A stretch of 7,222 nt of DNA from M3007 sp046160345 (GCA_046160345.1 JBJXGO010000105.1:1-7222), one strand, 5' to 3'. Numbered from the stretch's first letter, positions 1-6,716 are shown. The notes: generated by a model from the sequence alone, not told the origin. Numbers and translations: made by a program.

Positions 1-216
1 CGCTTTTTAACAAGATCCTATAATCCACTTTTCCTAGGGCTTTTGACTCCGATGGTGCTCGCTGTCGGCTGAAAACCTTGAGCCCTTGCTGCTATTAAAC
101 CCAGGTACGCTGTTTTTATCACCGAAAATCCGCTATGATTCAAATTGTGGTAATTCGGCTTTTGGTTTTTACTCCCCTTAACTTAATGGGGTTGAAGCGT
201 TGTTGCCCTCATAGAT
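1..216 (+). other. Decayed 5' part of IS4-type transposase gene
   Basis: There is no intact gene here. Read in the same frame as the transposase remnant that follows, the stretch from about 82 gives ALAAIKPRYAVFITENPL, then short pieces containing FGFW, then WG and SVVALIDV. These resemble, in order, the block around the first catalytic Asp, the following Gly/aromatic block, and the block before the second catalytic Asp of IS4-type transposases. The frame is broken by stops at 136-138, 151-153, 184-186 and 193-195. In the block where such enzymes have a D (AIDPSY-like), the relic reads AIKPRY, so the first catalytic Asp seems lost. The resemblance is from memory and weak. Bases 1-80 show nothing I recognise. 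No terminal inverted repeat was found. Confidence 0.4.
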
Positions 217-1050
217 GTGGTAAGTGCTTCGGCATGGGCTTTGGACGTCACCCAAACACCGCCGGGCTTGTCTTCAAAGGCAGGGGCGGCGTACACGCGC
301 ATTGATTTTTACCTCGAACAGGTTTTAGACTGCTTGCCCTGCCTTAAAGCAGTAGTTTACATCGTAGCAGACGGGTTTTATGCTAAAAAGAAGGTCGTCA
401 CTGCTTTGGTCGAACAGGGCAAACACCTTATCAGCAAACTACGGCCCGATGCCAACCTCCTACAGCCTTTTGAGGGGGAACACCCAAAAGGGAAACGAGG
501 CCCAAAACCCAAATTCGGGGACAAGGCTGTGTTTAATGACCTGAGCAAATGGATTCTTGTTGGTACCGATGATAAATACCCCTACCTCGGAATTTATTCC
601 CAAATACTTTGGTCCCCTCAGTTTGAATGCTGGCTGCGCGTGGCATTGATCCACAACACCAAAACCAACCAATACATCTTACTGGCTTGTACAGACATCT
701 GCATCAGTGCAAGGCAACTCCTAACTTACTACCAACTCCGATTCCAAATAGAATTCCTCTTTCGAGATGCCAAGCAATTCACCGGCCTGACACACTGCCA
801 AGCACGACAAGAACAAAAACTTGACTTCCATTTCAACTTAAGCCTCGCGGCCATCAACATTGCCCAAGTTAATAGAAAATTGAATCCAACCATTAAGTCA
901 ATGAACGATTTGACCAGGCGGGCCTTTAACCAAAAACTGGTCGAAAATTTATTTTCCGAACTCTGCCTTGATGCTAAGTTCGATCTATTTCACCCCGCTG
1001 TCCTCAAAATCCTGGACTTCGGTATTATTCACCACGCTAAATCCGGATAA
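217..1050 (+). pseudogene. IS4-type DDE transposase, 5'-truncated remnant
   Basis: This is the C-terminal two thirds of a DDE transposase, which would cut and join DNA at insertion sequence ends. The open frame starts after a stop at 193-195; the first possible start is GTG at 217, giving 277 residues, whereas complete relatives are roughly 400. The second catalytic Asp is D52 in VADGFYAKKK. Near the C-terminus, Y172-xx-R175-xxx-E179-xxxxxx-K186 matches the YREK signature of IS4-type enzymes exactly, and E179 is the catalytic Glu. The protein begins inside the core (VVSASAWALDVTQTPP), so the N-terminal region and the first catalytic Asp are missing; bases upstream look like their decayed remains. 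It should therefore be inactive unless supplied in trans. It has no accessory genes and is followed by a 175-base gap. Family assignment is firm; the subgroup is not determined. Confidence 0.82.
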
Positions 1051-1225
1051 CCTGCCCGGACTATTGTTATATTTAAACTTGTGAATTACTTTTACCATTA
1101 AAAAATAAATAACCTATTTAGCTATCTAACAAAGACAAAATAATACCCTAACCTTGGATTGGTCACATCCTTATTGTATTTCTACTGTCAAGGAAATTTT
1201 CTCATACCTTTTTTGATTGATTAAA
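1051..1225. other. AT-rich intergenic stretch, nothing recognised
   Basis: No gene is visible between the transposase remnant and the membrane-protein pair. A short inverted repeat, TCCGG at 1042-1046 with CCGGA at 1056-1060, straddles the transposase stop. It might mark the end of the element, but no matching left end was found. No convincing Bacteroidota promoter (TTTG...TAnnTTTG) was seen; the nearest is TAACCTTG with one mismatch and no partner box. Confidence 0.4.
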
Positions 1226-1816
1226 ATGAAAAAGCAAGTCGAAATAAAGCAGACGGTTGAACGATATCCTAACAAGCAGTTTCAAAAACTTGCCGCTTAT
1301 TTCGCGCCGGGCATACTCGTCCTTATCGCTTTGTTCCAGATAGCCATAGCCGGAACGGGCAGATTGTCTCCCTGGAAGGGCGGCGGCTTTGGCATGTTCT
1401 CGACAATCGAATCACCCTCGACCCGTATTGTGAAATCTTACCTGGGCACAAGCCGGGGGCGCATTCCGGTGCAGGTGCCCGGAAGTTTCAGCAAGGAAGA
1501 AGAGCGCATTCGCACCAAACCGACACAACAGGCCTGCGACGGCTTGGCCAAACTGCTGATGGAGGGCGTTTGGGTGCCCTACAACATGGTTTCAGCCCAG
1601 CAGCAATACCTCCAGGACACGGACTCTTCCTCATCGAGCCTGAACAAGGCACTCGCCGAGCTCAATATGGTACGCCTGCTCCCGCCGGACGAAAAAAGCG
1701 ATCAACAAATCCAGCTGGAGTATGTGGAGGTGATTTGCTACCAGGTGCGTATGGACTCCGACCAAAACCGATTATTTCTCGAACCGATCATTACTTCCCA
1801 TCACAATGCGCACTAA
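1226..1816 (+). CDS. Small single-span membrane protein, SPWKGGGFGMF motif
   Basis: Unnamed protein of 196 residues. The ATG at 1226 (MKKQVEIKQT) is preferred over an in-frame TTG nine bases upstream. A basic N-terminus leads into one hydrophobic segment at about residues 22-43, a likely membrane anchor. Directly after it comes SPWKGGGFGMFSTIESPS (residues 48-65), a glycine- and aromatic-rich patch that looks like the conserved core. The remaining 130 residues are soluble and mixed in charge, with a serine run (DSSSSSL) near the middle and no catalytic motif I recognise. The stop overlaps the next gene's start by 11 bases, which implies translational coupling, and the partner is a multi-span HTTM-like protein. 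From memory, small proteins with a GGGFGMF-type motif do occur beside HTTM-like genes, so the two may form a membrane complex; that is inference. Function unknown. Confidence 0.8.
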   Translation: MKKQVEIKQTVERYPNKQFQKLAAYFAPGILVLIALFQIAIAGTGRLSPWKGGGFGMFSTIESPSTRIVKSYLGTSRGRIPVQVPGSFSKEEERIRTKPTQQACDGLAKLLMEGVWVPYNMVSAQQQYLQDTDSSSSSLNKALAELNMVRLLPPDEKSDQQIQLEYVEVICYQVRMDSDQNRLFLEPIITSHHNAH

Positions 1817-2777
1817 AAACACTACCGGCAGCCTAGGGCAAGCGGGCGTCTTTGAACGTTTTCGGAGCGGTTTATCTGCTCTGATGGCCTCTTTCGATAT
1901 ACTCAAGCTCGAAGAACAGGCCGCAATACTGACGCTTCCCCTACTCATGCTCTATGTGCAGGCAAAGTGGTACGTGGAGATTCCCGTAGTGGCGTTGTGC
2001 GTGATGGGTCTCATCTTCCACACGATTCGCCACAGCGCCTATTTCTGGTTTGCCTTGGTCTGCTTCATGGCCGCTGGCATATATTTTTCCTGGGAAGTTT
2101 CGGACAATCACAAGTACGCCATTTGCTATTGGTGCCTGAGTATTTTTTTTATCAAATGGATGAAGGCGGGCGAGGCGGAACTCAGAACGTCGGCCCGCTT
2201 GCTGCTGGGCTTTATTTTCGCCTTTGCTGTGGGCTGGAAACTTGCTTCCCCCGATTTCATGAACGGTGATTTTTTTCAATACAATTTCCTTTTTGACAAG
2301 CGCTTCAGCGGCAAATTCGAACTCATTGGATTGCTAGATCCTCAAATACTTGAAAAAGACCTGATTGCACAGAAAGCGCTGATCAATTATGGCAGCAACC
2401 TCAGCACAGTGAATATTTTGAAACCTGAAGGGTGGCAAACGATGGCCGTCGCACTCGCTTGGTGGACCATCTTCTTGGAGGGGCTCATCGCGCTTTGCTT
2501 CCTGCTCCCGGAGCGAATCCGCCTCGCAGGCATGGGCGATTATTTGCTGATGATCTTTATTGCCTCCACCTATGTCGTTGCGCCGGTGATCGGCTTTGGC
2601 TGGTTGCTGATAACCATGGGCGTAATCGGGTGCAAGCCCGAACGGCGAAAGACCCGCTTCCTGTACCTGGCAGTGCTCCTACTGTTACTACTGTTCCGTT
2701 TGCCTTGGGTCCGGGTTGTCGATTCATTTTCCAGACCGGGTCAGGGAATCGAGATAGCGATCAGCCTGTTCAAATAA
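1806..2777 (+). CDS. Multi-span membrane protein, HTTM-like
   Basis: 323-residue integral membrane protein. About eight hydrophobic segments are visible, roughly at residues 38-52, 57-73, 79-96, 104-118, 130-147, 213-234, 245-273 and 285-300. A longer non-membrane loop lies between the fifth and sixth (about 148-212). The stretch SDNHKYAICYWCLSIFF (99-115) and the loop text FMNGDFFQYNFLFDKRF (151-167) resemble HTTM/vitamin K-dependent gamma-carboxylase-like membrane proteins. The resemblance is in layout and is not proof of carboxylase activity. The ATG at 1806 overlaps the end of the preceding gene by 11 bases, so the two are surely co-expressed. A later Met at residue 27 is an alternative start, but coupling favours the first. 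The last 54 bases overlap the end of the S41 peptidase gene on the opposite strand. Confident as a membrane protein, moderate on family. Confidence 0.75.
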   Translation: MRTKNTTGSLGQAGVFERFRSGLSALMASFDILKLEEQAAILTLPLLMLYVQAKWYVEIPVVALCVMGLIFHTIRHSAYFWFALVCFMAAGIYFSWEVSDNHKYAICYWCLSIFFIKWMKAGEAELRTSARLLLGFIFAFAVGWKLASPDFMNGDFFQYNFLFDKRFSGKFELIGLLDPQILEKDLIAQKALINYGSNLSTVNILKPEGWQTMAVALAWWTIFLEGLIALCFLLPERIRLAGMGDYLLMIFIASTYVVAPVIGFGWLLITMGVIGCKPERRKTRFLYLAVLLLLLLFRLPWVRVVDSFSRPGQGIEIAISLFK

Positions 2778-4193
2778 GCCGTCTTTCCCTTGCCTTACCA
2801 TTCGTACTGTCTGTTCCGTGGAAGGAGTATAAAGAATATCCGGTACCGTATAAGTCACCAGCCTGCCGTTGGGGAGATAGGAGCGCATAGAAGAAAGTTC
2901 CAGTTGCATGCGACTGCCGGGCAAGATGTAGGTGAGCGGGTAGCCGCTCCCACCGGTTGAATGTTCACCTATGGTGCAGATGTTGGCCCGTCCCTTGAGG
3001 TTCGCGATCAACAATTCGGCAGCACTTGCCGTGTGCCGGTCAATCAAAACCACAACAGGTTGGCTGTAAAAGTGCACACCTTCAGGCATCACGGAATCTG
3101 TCACCATAAAATGCGGCGGGGAATATTCCGGTTGTCCAAACGGAATCGGATGATGGTTCCCCGATTTCCATTGGTCAATCACCCGGCGTTGGGAGCGGCT
3201 CCAGCCCGCCCAATTTTCCGTCCAGAGCAGACGGTCGCTCAATCGCTCTACGTCAGGAGATGGCCCGGGTTCAGTTGGTATTCTATAAATGCCCACATTC
3301 AATAGCAACGGGTGCGCTTCCGGCGGGATTAAATAGTGCATGAGCAGTGGGATGGCATCGCGTTTGCCTCCTCCGTTCCCCCTCATGTCGAGGATCAGAC
3401 CTTGAGTAAATTGCAGACCGTACATGGCCTGTATGATCTCGCGGGGGTATAGAACATCGGCGTACAAGCTACGGCTGAGTTTCAAGTAACCCCAACGGTC
3501 TCTTTTTCCCGCTTGTACCCTGAGGTTCATTCCCGGGTCGGGCCAGCGGATGAGCCGCTTTAGTCGCACCTCTTTTTGAACGCCGTCGGTAGCACTCAAT
3601 ACCAGTCTAAGATACTCGTTCGATTCAATGCCGTGTAAGTCGAGCAAAAGGTCGATCCTTTGTATCCAGCTCATGGGATCGCCTCCAAGCGTTTGAGCGG
3701 TTTTGAAAATCTCCCGAATTGCAACGCCATCGATAGAATCAATACGTGGATATTTGCTACTTAGAAATGCGTGCCGGAACGGTTTCATGCAGAAGAACTG
3801 GTCACCCGCAAGCAGCAGGTCGATAGGAAGGTTTTTCTCCGGAACTTGTATCCCGCTTATGCCAAAAGAAACATGGCAATGAATATCGTCCAGGCTGGCG
3901 AGAAGGGCCTGAACCTGAAAGGCAAAATCGCGGCGGCTGATTCCATTTTTCGACGCGGATGTTAAAGAAGAAAATTCTTCTTCAGTTCTTACGATGCGTT
4001 CAGGATAACTGTACCGGCTCTGTAACAGCCAACGAAGGCTGTCAATATCTTCCAACGCGACTTGGGCATCGAGCCAATCGCCTTTTTCCCAATCGCCGGG
4101 AAAAGACAGGCTATTCCCTCGGAAAAATTGCGCCCAAACGCCAAACGCCAGCAAAGCCAAGGCCGCACAGAGGTATAAAATCTTTCTTTTCAT
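2724..4193 (-). CDS. Exported S41-family serine peptidase
   Basis: 489 residues from the ATG at 4193. A longer frame reaches a start codon at 4265, but the shorter start opens a clean signal peptide or membrane anchor (MKRKILYLCAALALLAFGVWA), and the extension would cover the opposite-strand promoter. S41 peptidases cleave proteins, often near the C-terminus, in the periplasm or envelope. Visible landmarks, numbered from this start: an N-terminal helical part; a PDZ-like strand with SIDGVAIREIF near 153-163; the core strand GLILDMRGNGGGKRD (265-279); then VVVLIDRHTASAAELLIANLKGRA (380-403), where S390 in TASAAE is the expected nucleophile; then GEHSTGGSG (409-417). The CtpA-type pattern G-x-x-T-x-G-K with a catalytic Lys is not seen, so a tricorn/IRBP-like subgroup is more likely. 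It sits divergent from the lipoprotein gene and convergent with the membrane-protein gene, overlapping it by 54 bases. Substrate unknown. Confidence 0.87.
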   Translation of the reverse strand: MKRKILYLCAALALLAFGVWAQFFRGNSLSFPGDWEKGDWLDAQVALEDIDSLRWLLQSRYSYPERIVRTEEEFSSLTSASKNGISRRDFAFQVQALLASLDDIHCHVSFGISGIQVPEKNLPIDLLLAGDQFFCMKPFRHAFLSSKYPRIDSIDGVAIREIFKTAQTLGGDPMSWIQRIDLLLDLHGIESNEYLRLVLSATDGVQKEVRLKRLIRWPDPGMNLRVQAGKRDRWGYLKLSRSLYADVLYPREIIQAMYGLQFTQGLILDMRGNGGGKRDAIPLLMHYLIPPEAHPLLLNVGIYRIPTEPGPSPDVERLSDRLLWTENWAGWSRSQRRVIDQWKSGNHHPIPFGQPEYSPPHFMVTDSVMPEGVHFYSQPVVVLIDRHTASAAELLIANLKGRANICTIGEHSTGGSGYPLTYILPGSRMQLELSSMRSYLPNGRLVTYTVPDILYTPSTEQTVRMVRQGKDGLFEQADRYLDSLTRSGK

Positions 4194-4438
4194 CTGCCGT
4201 TTAAAAAAGATAAACAAAAAAATTAATTTGGAAATTTTTTTAAAAAAATATAACTTTGCAGACAACTTGTGCGGCTTTCCTTAAAATTATTCCGCTTTTT
4301 GTATTGATTGGCGAAATAATAACCAAGCAGGCCAATTGACCTTGAATTTCCGATAAGGGGTTTGTTGTTGGAAAACCTTTATTGGGCAAGAAACGAAAAA
4401 CCGGAAAAATAAAACTTTTTATTACTACACGAAAAAAT
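4194..4438. other. Divergent intergenic region with right-facing promoter
   Basis: AT-rich region between the divergent peptidase and lipoprotein genes. It contains the right-facing promoter at 4227-4258 and a perfect 16-base palindrome of seven T then seven A with flanking A/T at 4234-4249. The rest, 4259-4438, would be a 5' leader of about 170 bases for the lipoprotein transcript. I saw no riboswitch or attenuator in it. No matching left-facing promoter (CAAAnnTA on this strand) was found for the peptidase gene. Confidence 0.55.
4227..4258 (+). promoter_or_regulatory. Bacteroidota-type promoter for lipoprotein/metalloprotease operon
   Basis: TTTG at 4227-4230 and TAACTTTG at 4251-4258 are separated by 20 bases. 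Both boxes match the Bacteroidota sigma consensus TTTG and TAnnTTTG without mismatch, and the spacing is close to the usual 19. Transcription would start near 4265, leaving a leader of about 170 bases before the ATG at 4439. The spacer is almost wholly a T7A7 palindrome, which is expected to be bent DNA. Box match is seen directly; activity is inferred. Confidence 0.7.
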
Positions 4439-5302
4439 ATGGCACACTCTCCTTTTTTGGGTACACACTCACTGAAATCCGGCCTCAGCTTCTGCTTGAT
4501 TTGCCTTTTTGCTTCTTCAGTAGCGCTGACTTCTTCCTCGTGCAAATTCGGTAATAAACCCACACCGAAAAACAAAGGCGAACAAGATGAAGTCCGGAAT
4601 GAGGGAAATCGGGCTGAAACTCAGACTGAAATCAACCTCCCAGGCGGAAAAATCAAGCCCAACGATCAACTCCACTTACCGAACACTCCGGAGGGAAAGC
4701 GATTACTCGAGCATTTCAACATCATGTATGGGCTCGGGCCTGAAGCGGAATCGAACTACCAGAAATCCCTCGCCCGGCTTCGGGAAAATCCAAAAGAATA
4801 TGTGAAAATATTGGTTACCGCTTATGAAAGATCCGAAGCCATTGCCTATGCCGACCGATGGGCCTTGCTTCAGACGCTCACGGATTTAGAAGTTCCCGAA
4901 GCTGCCGAGTCCTTGATTAAGTTCGCCAAAGCAGATTTGCCTTTGCGAGACACTTCGCAGTACGACGATGCCATCTCTCCCTATAATGAAGAAAGTATCC
5001 TCCGCATCACAGCCATTGACGGCATTGCAAAGCTGAGCACCACCTACGACCCGGCGGCTCTTAAGGCTATGCCGGAGTTTTTCAAACATAAAGACCCTAC
5101 GATCCGGCTGGAAGCGATGAACCGCTTCTCAGATGCCATCCGCACGATTAGGGACAAATCTAAACAAGAAAGGCTTATCAAGATGTTGCCGGATGACTTC
5201 GTATTCGAACTCCGACCAGAAAAATACCCTACACCGGGCATCGAAAATCCCGGCCTGAAACCATCCGGCATTGGGAAAGGTGCACCGCCCCGGAAAAATT
5301 AA
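4439..5302 (+). CDS. Lipoprotein with HEAT-like helical domain
   Basis: 287 residues from the ATG at 4439; an upstream TTG at 4382 would only add a basic tail in front of the signal peptide. The signal (MAHSPFLGTHSLKSGLSFCL onward) ends in a lipobox LTSSSC, so Cys35 should be lipidated and the protein tethered to an envelope membrane. A charged linker at 36-80 follows, rich in K, E, N and P. Residues about 85-250 are almost all amphipathic helices in repeated pairs (for example RWALLQTLTDL and PEAAESLIKFA at 140-163, ESILRITAIDGIAKL at 185-199, and DPTIRLEAMNRFSDAI at 219-234). This resembles HEAT or Armadillo-type repeats, a protein-binding scaffold with no catalytic residues visible. The tail is rich in Pro and Gly. 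The metalloprotease gene starts 29 bases after the stop, so the two are probably one transcript and may interact. No acidic surface-export signal follows Cys35. Specific family not recognised. Confidence 0.78.
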   Translation: MAHSPFLGTHSLKSGLSFCLICLFASSVALTSSSCKFGNKPTPKNKGEQDEVRNEGNRAETQTEINLPGGKIKPNDQLHLPNTPEGKRLLEHFNIMYGLGPEAESNYQKSLARLRENPKEYVKILVTAYERSEAIAYADRWALLQTLTDLEVPEAAESLIKFAKADLPLRDTSQYDDAISPYNEESILRITAIDGIAKLSTTYDPAALKAMPEFFKHKDPTIRLEAMNRFSDAIRTIRDKSKQERLIKMLPDDFVFELRPEKYPTPGIENPGLKPSGIGKGAPPRKN

Positions 5303-5331
5303 TTACCATTCAAATCCACTAACTTAACGTT

Positions 5332-6360
5332 ATGAAAAATATCATTCGATTGATCGCGATCGCAATCCCGATAACCTTGTTTGTCTACTTTGGGGCAAAT
5401 CAGCCGCAGTCCATGTCTTCCAGTGATTCCGATGAGCATTATAAAGAGGAATGCCAGAATGAAGGCTGCAACGGAGAAGAAATCGATGAAATGGCGGGAA
5501 GCTATGAGGGCGAATGCCGCGAAGAAAGCTGCAATTTTGAAGAAGTGCGCGAAATAGCTGGCGCCACTAACTCTGTGAACGCCATGCTTAACCACATGAT
5601 AGCGAGAGGCTATAATATCTCTTCCTGCCATTTTTGGGGCGGTTGTGTTATTTCCCCTGGAAACAACACAACGAGCGGCGATGTCACTTTCGGCGCGTTG
5701 TGCACCCAATCTTCCATCAACCAGCACTGGAACGATTTTGATTTCGACCAAGGTGATTGGGATGACGGCTTCGGATACAGCGATCCCTGCAACATCAACC
5801 TACCTTTGGGCAGAACTTTCAACGCGCTAAACTTGCTCGACTTTTTCGGCACCTCAGGCCCCGACGCGAACGGCAACTGGCTGGGCTGGTTCTACGCCTA
5901 TGCCTCCAGCCAAATCGATGAGTTGGACGCGCTTTGCGGTTTTGGAAACACTTCAGGATGCAGCACCTTCGCAACCAATTTCTCCGGCGCCCAGGATAAC
6001 CGGACCGAATTGTACTGGCCATTTTTCTATCACAACGTTATGAGCGTACCATCGCGCGCCGCCACGATCGTTCACGAATCCCGCCATGCGGGTGGCAAAG
6101 GGCATAACTGCAGCTCTTGCCCCAACGGCGGTTCTTGCGACACCGACTGGGCATACAATGGCGCTATCCGTTACGAAGTCATGTATTGCTGGTGGCTGCG
6201 CTCCAATGGCACCGGCGTAACAACTGCCCTGCGCCAACTCGCCCGCGCCAGGGGAAATACCGCTCTGGGCAATAACTTTTGTAATGGCAACCCGACCCGC
6301 GCCCAGGTTTTTGCCCCAACGGCTGTGAGTAATCCAAATGGTGCTTTTCAGATCCCATAA
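5332..6360 (+). CDS. Exported Cys-rich putative zinc metalloprotease
   Basis: 342 residues from the ATG at 5332. Residues 1-22 form a signal peptide or anchor (MKNIIRLIAIAIPITLFVYF). A short acidic, serine-rich linker leads to two tandem 21-residue units at about 40-56 and 61-77, each of the form ECx4C-N-x-EE-xx-E-x-AG. The rest is rich in Cys, Trp, Asn and Gly, with 15 cysteines overall, suggesting disulfides outside the cytoplasm. The key motif is TIVHESRHAGGKGHNC (245-260). H248, E249 and H252 form HExxH, and G255 and H258 complete the metzincin pattern HExxHxxGxxH. A Met-turn candidate is M284 in YEVMYCWW. Alternatively D271 or D273 in SCDTDWAYNGA could be the third ligand, as in aspzincins. 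The product is thus likely an exported zinc peptidase with a possible N-terminal propeptide. It follows a lipoprotein gene by 29 bases and has no own promoter, so it is likely expressed with it. Substrate and family are unknown to me. Confidence 0.8.
   Translation: MKNIIRLIAIAIPITLFVYFGANQPQSMSSSDSDEHYKEECQNEGCNGEEIDEMAGSYEGECREESCNFEEVREIAGATNSVNAMLNHMIARGYNISSCHFWGGCVISPGNNTTSGDVTFGALCTQSSINQHWNDFDFDQGDWDDGFGYSDPCNINLPLGRTFNALNLLDFFGTSGPDANGNWLGWFYAYASSQIDELDALCGFGNTSGCSTFATNFSGAQDNRTELYWPFFYHNVMSVPSRAATIVHESRHAGGKGHNCSSCPNGGSCDTDWAYNGAIRYEVMYCWWLRSNGTGVTTALRQLARARGNTALGNNFCNGNPTRAQVFAPTAVSNPNGAFQIP
5449..5562 (+). repeat. Tandem 21-residue Cx4C units within metalloprotease
   Basis: Residues 40-56 (EECQNEGCNGEEIDEMAG, starting at E40) and 61-77 (ECREESCNFEEVREIAG) repeat at a fixed step of 21 residues. 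Cys41/Cys62, Cys46/Cys67, Asn47/Asn68, Glu49-50/Glu70-71 and Ala55-Gly56/Ala76-Gly77 match in register. It is a diverged protein-level duplication placed between the signal peptide and the catalytic part. Confidence 0.7.
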
Positions 6361-6374
6361 ATTTCTCTACAATT

Positions 6375-6674
6375 CTAGTCAACGATGACTCCACAGGCAA
6401 GGGCTTTAAGTGCGGCAGCAAAGACGATTTTTACGTTCGTCACTGTGCCGGAAGTGTCCCCGCGTGAAGCCAGGCGGAGGCCGGTAACCTGGTTGGCTTT
6501 GTTGAGAAACAGGACAAGGAATTCTTCGAGCAGTTCCATGTCGTCGCTCTAATTGGCGCGGAGGATATTTTCTGCATCGCGGGAAGAAGTAATGCGTGGG
6601 CTGTCGGCGGCTTGCAACTTGTTGAGATAGGAAATTTTCACTTCGGAAACTTGCCAGAGCCTTGCGTTTTTCAT
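6375..6674 (-). pseudogene. RadC-like JAB-domain gene, amber stop and 3' truncation
   Basis: The minus strand from ATG at 6674 reads MKNARLWQVSEVKISYLNKL and on to RITSSRDAENILRAN, then TAG (6549-6551), then in the same frame SDDMELLEEFLVLFLNKAN, QVTGL, SRGDTSGTVTNVKIVFAAALKA, and ends at a second TAG at 6375-6377. The order and wording match the N-terminal two thirds of RadC-like JAB-domain proteins of Bacteroidota, where a Trp is usual right after the IL-x-x-N stretch; here TGG appears to have become TAG. The expected next segment, which carries the metal-binding HxHPSG and downstream Asp of the JAMM motif, is absent. The recognisable text stops after LKALACGVIV near 6381, about 20 bases from the metalloprotease stop codon. 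About 98 of some 150 residues remain. The gene is therefore dead by two independent lesions. Family assignment is from memory but the fit is good over the whole stretch. Confidence 0.72.
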
Positions 6675-6701
6675 AAACCTGACTTTGAAGATTTTGAAAA
6701 T

Positions 6702-6716
6702 CCCCTTCATCAGGGG
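6702..6716 (-). terminator. Weak hairpin, possible terminator of amidohydrolase gene
   Basis: CCCCT and AGGGG form a five-pair stem around a five-base loop, about 70 bases downstream of the amidohydrolase stop on the minus strand. On that strand it is followed by ATTTTC, a very short T tract. The stem is short and the T run poor, so this is only a candidate. Confidence 0.28.

Noticed and set aside
1042..1060. TCCGG/CCGGA inverted repeat as transcription terminator of the transposase
   Set aside because: Five-pair stem with a nine-base loop and no T run after it.
2432..2890. Open frame of 152 codons on the plus strand
   Set aside because: Shadow of the HTTM-like gene, rich in Arg, Pro and His as out-of-frame reads often are.
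4194..4265. Longer N-terminus for the S41 peptidase
   Set aside because: It would put 24 Lys/Phe-rich residues in front of a good signal peptide and come from the AT-rich promoter region of the opposite strand.
4240..4575. Minus-strand open frame of 111 codons across the divergent promoter and lipoprotein start
   Set aside because: It overlaps the lipoprotein signal-peptide region and the promoter and has no recognisable content.
5299..5751. Open frame of 150 codons on the minus strand inside the metalloprotease gene
   Set aside because: It lies opposite the signal peptide and repeat region of a convincing gene, its residue mix looks like a shadow, and it has no promoter.
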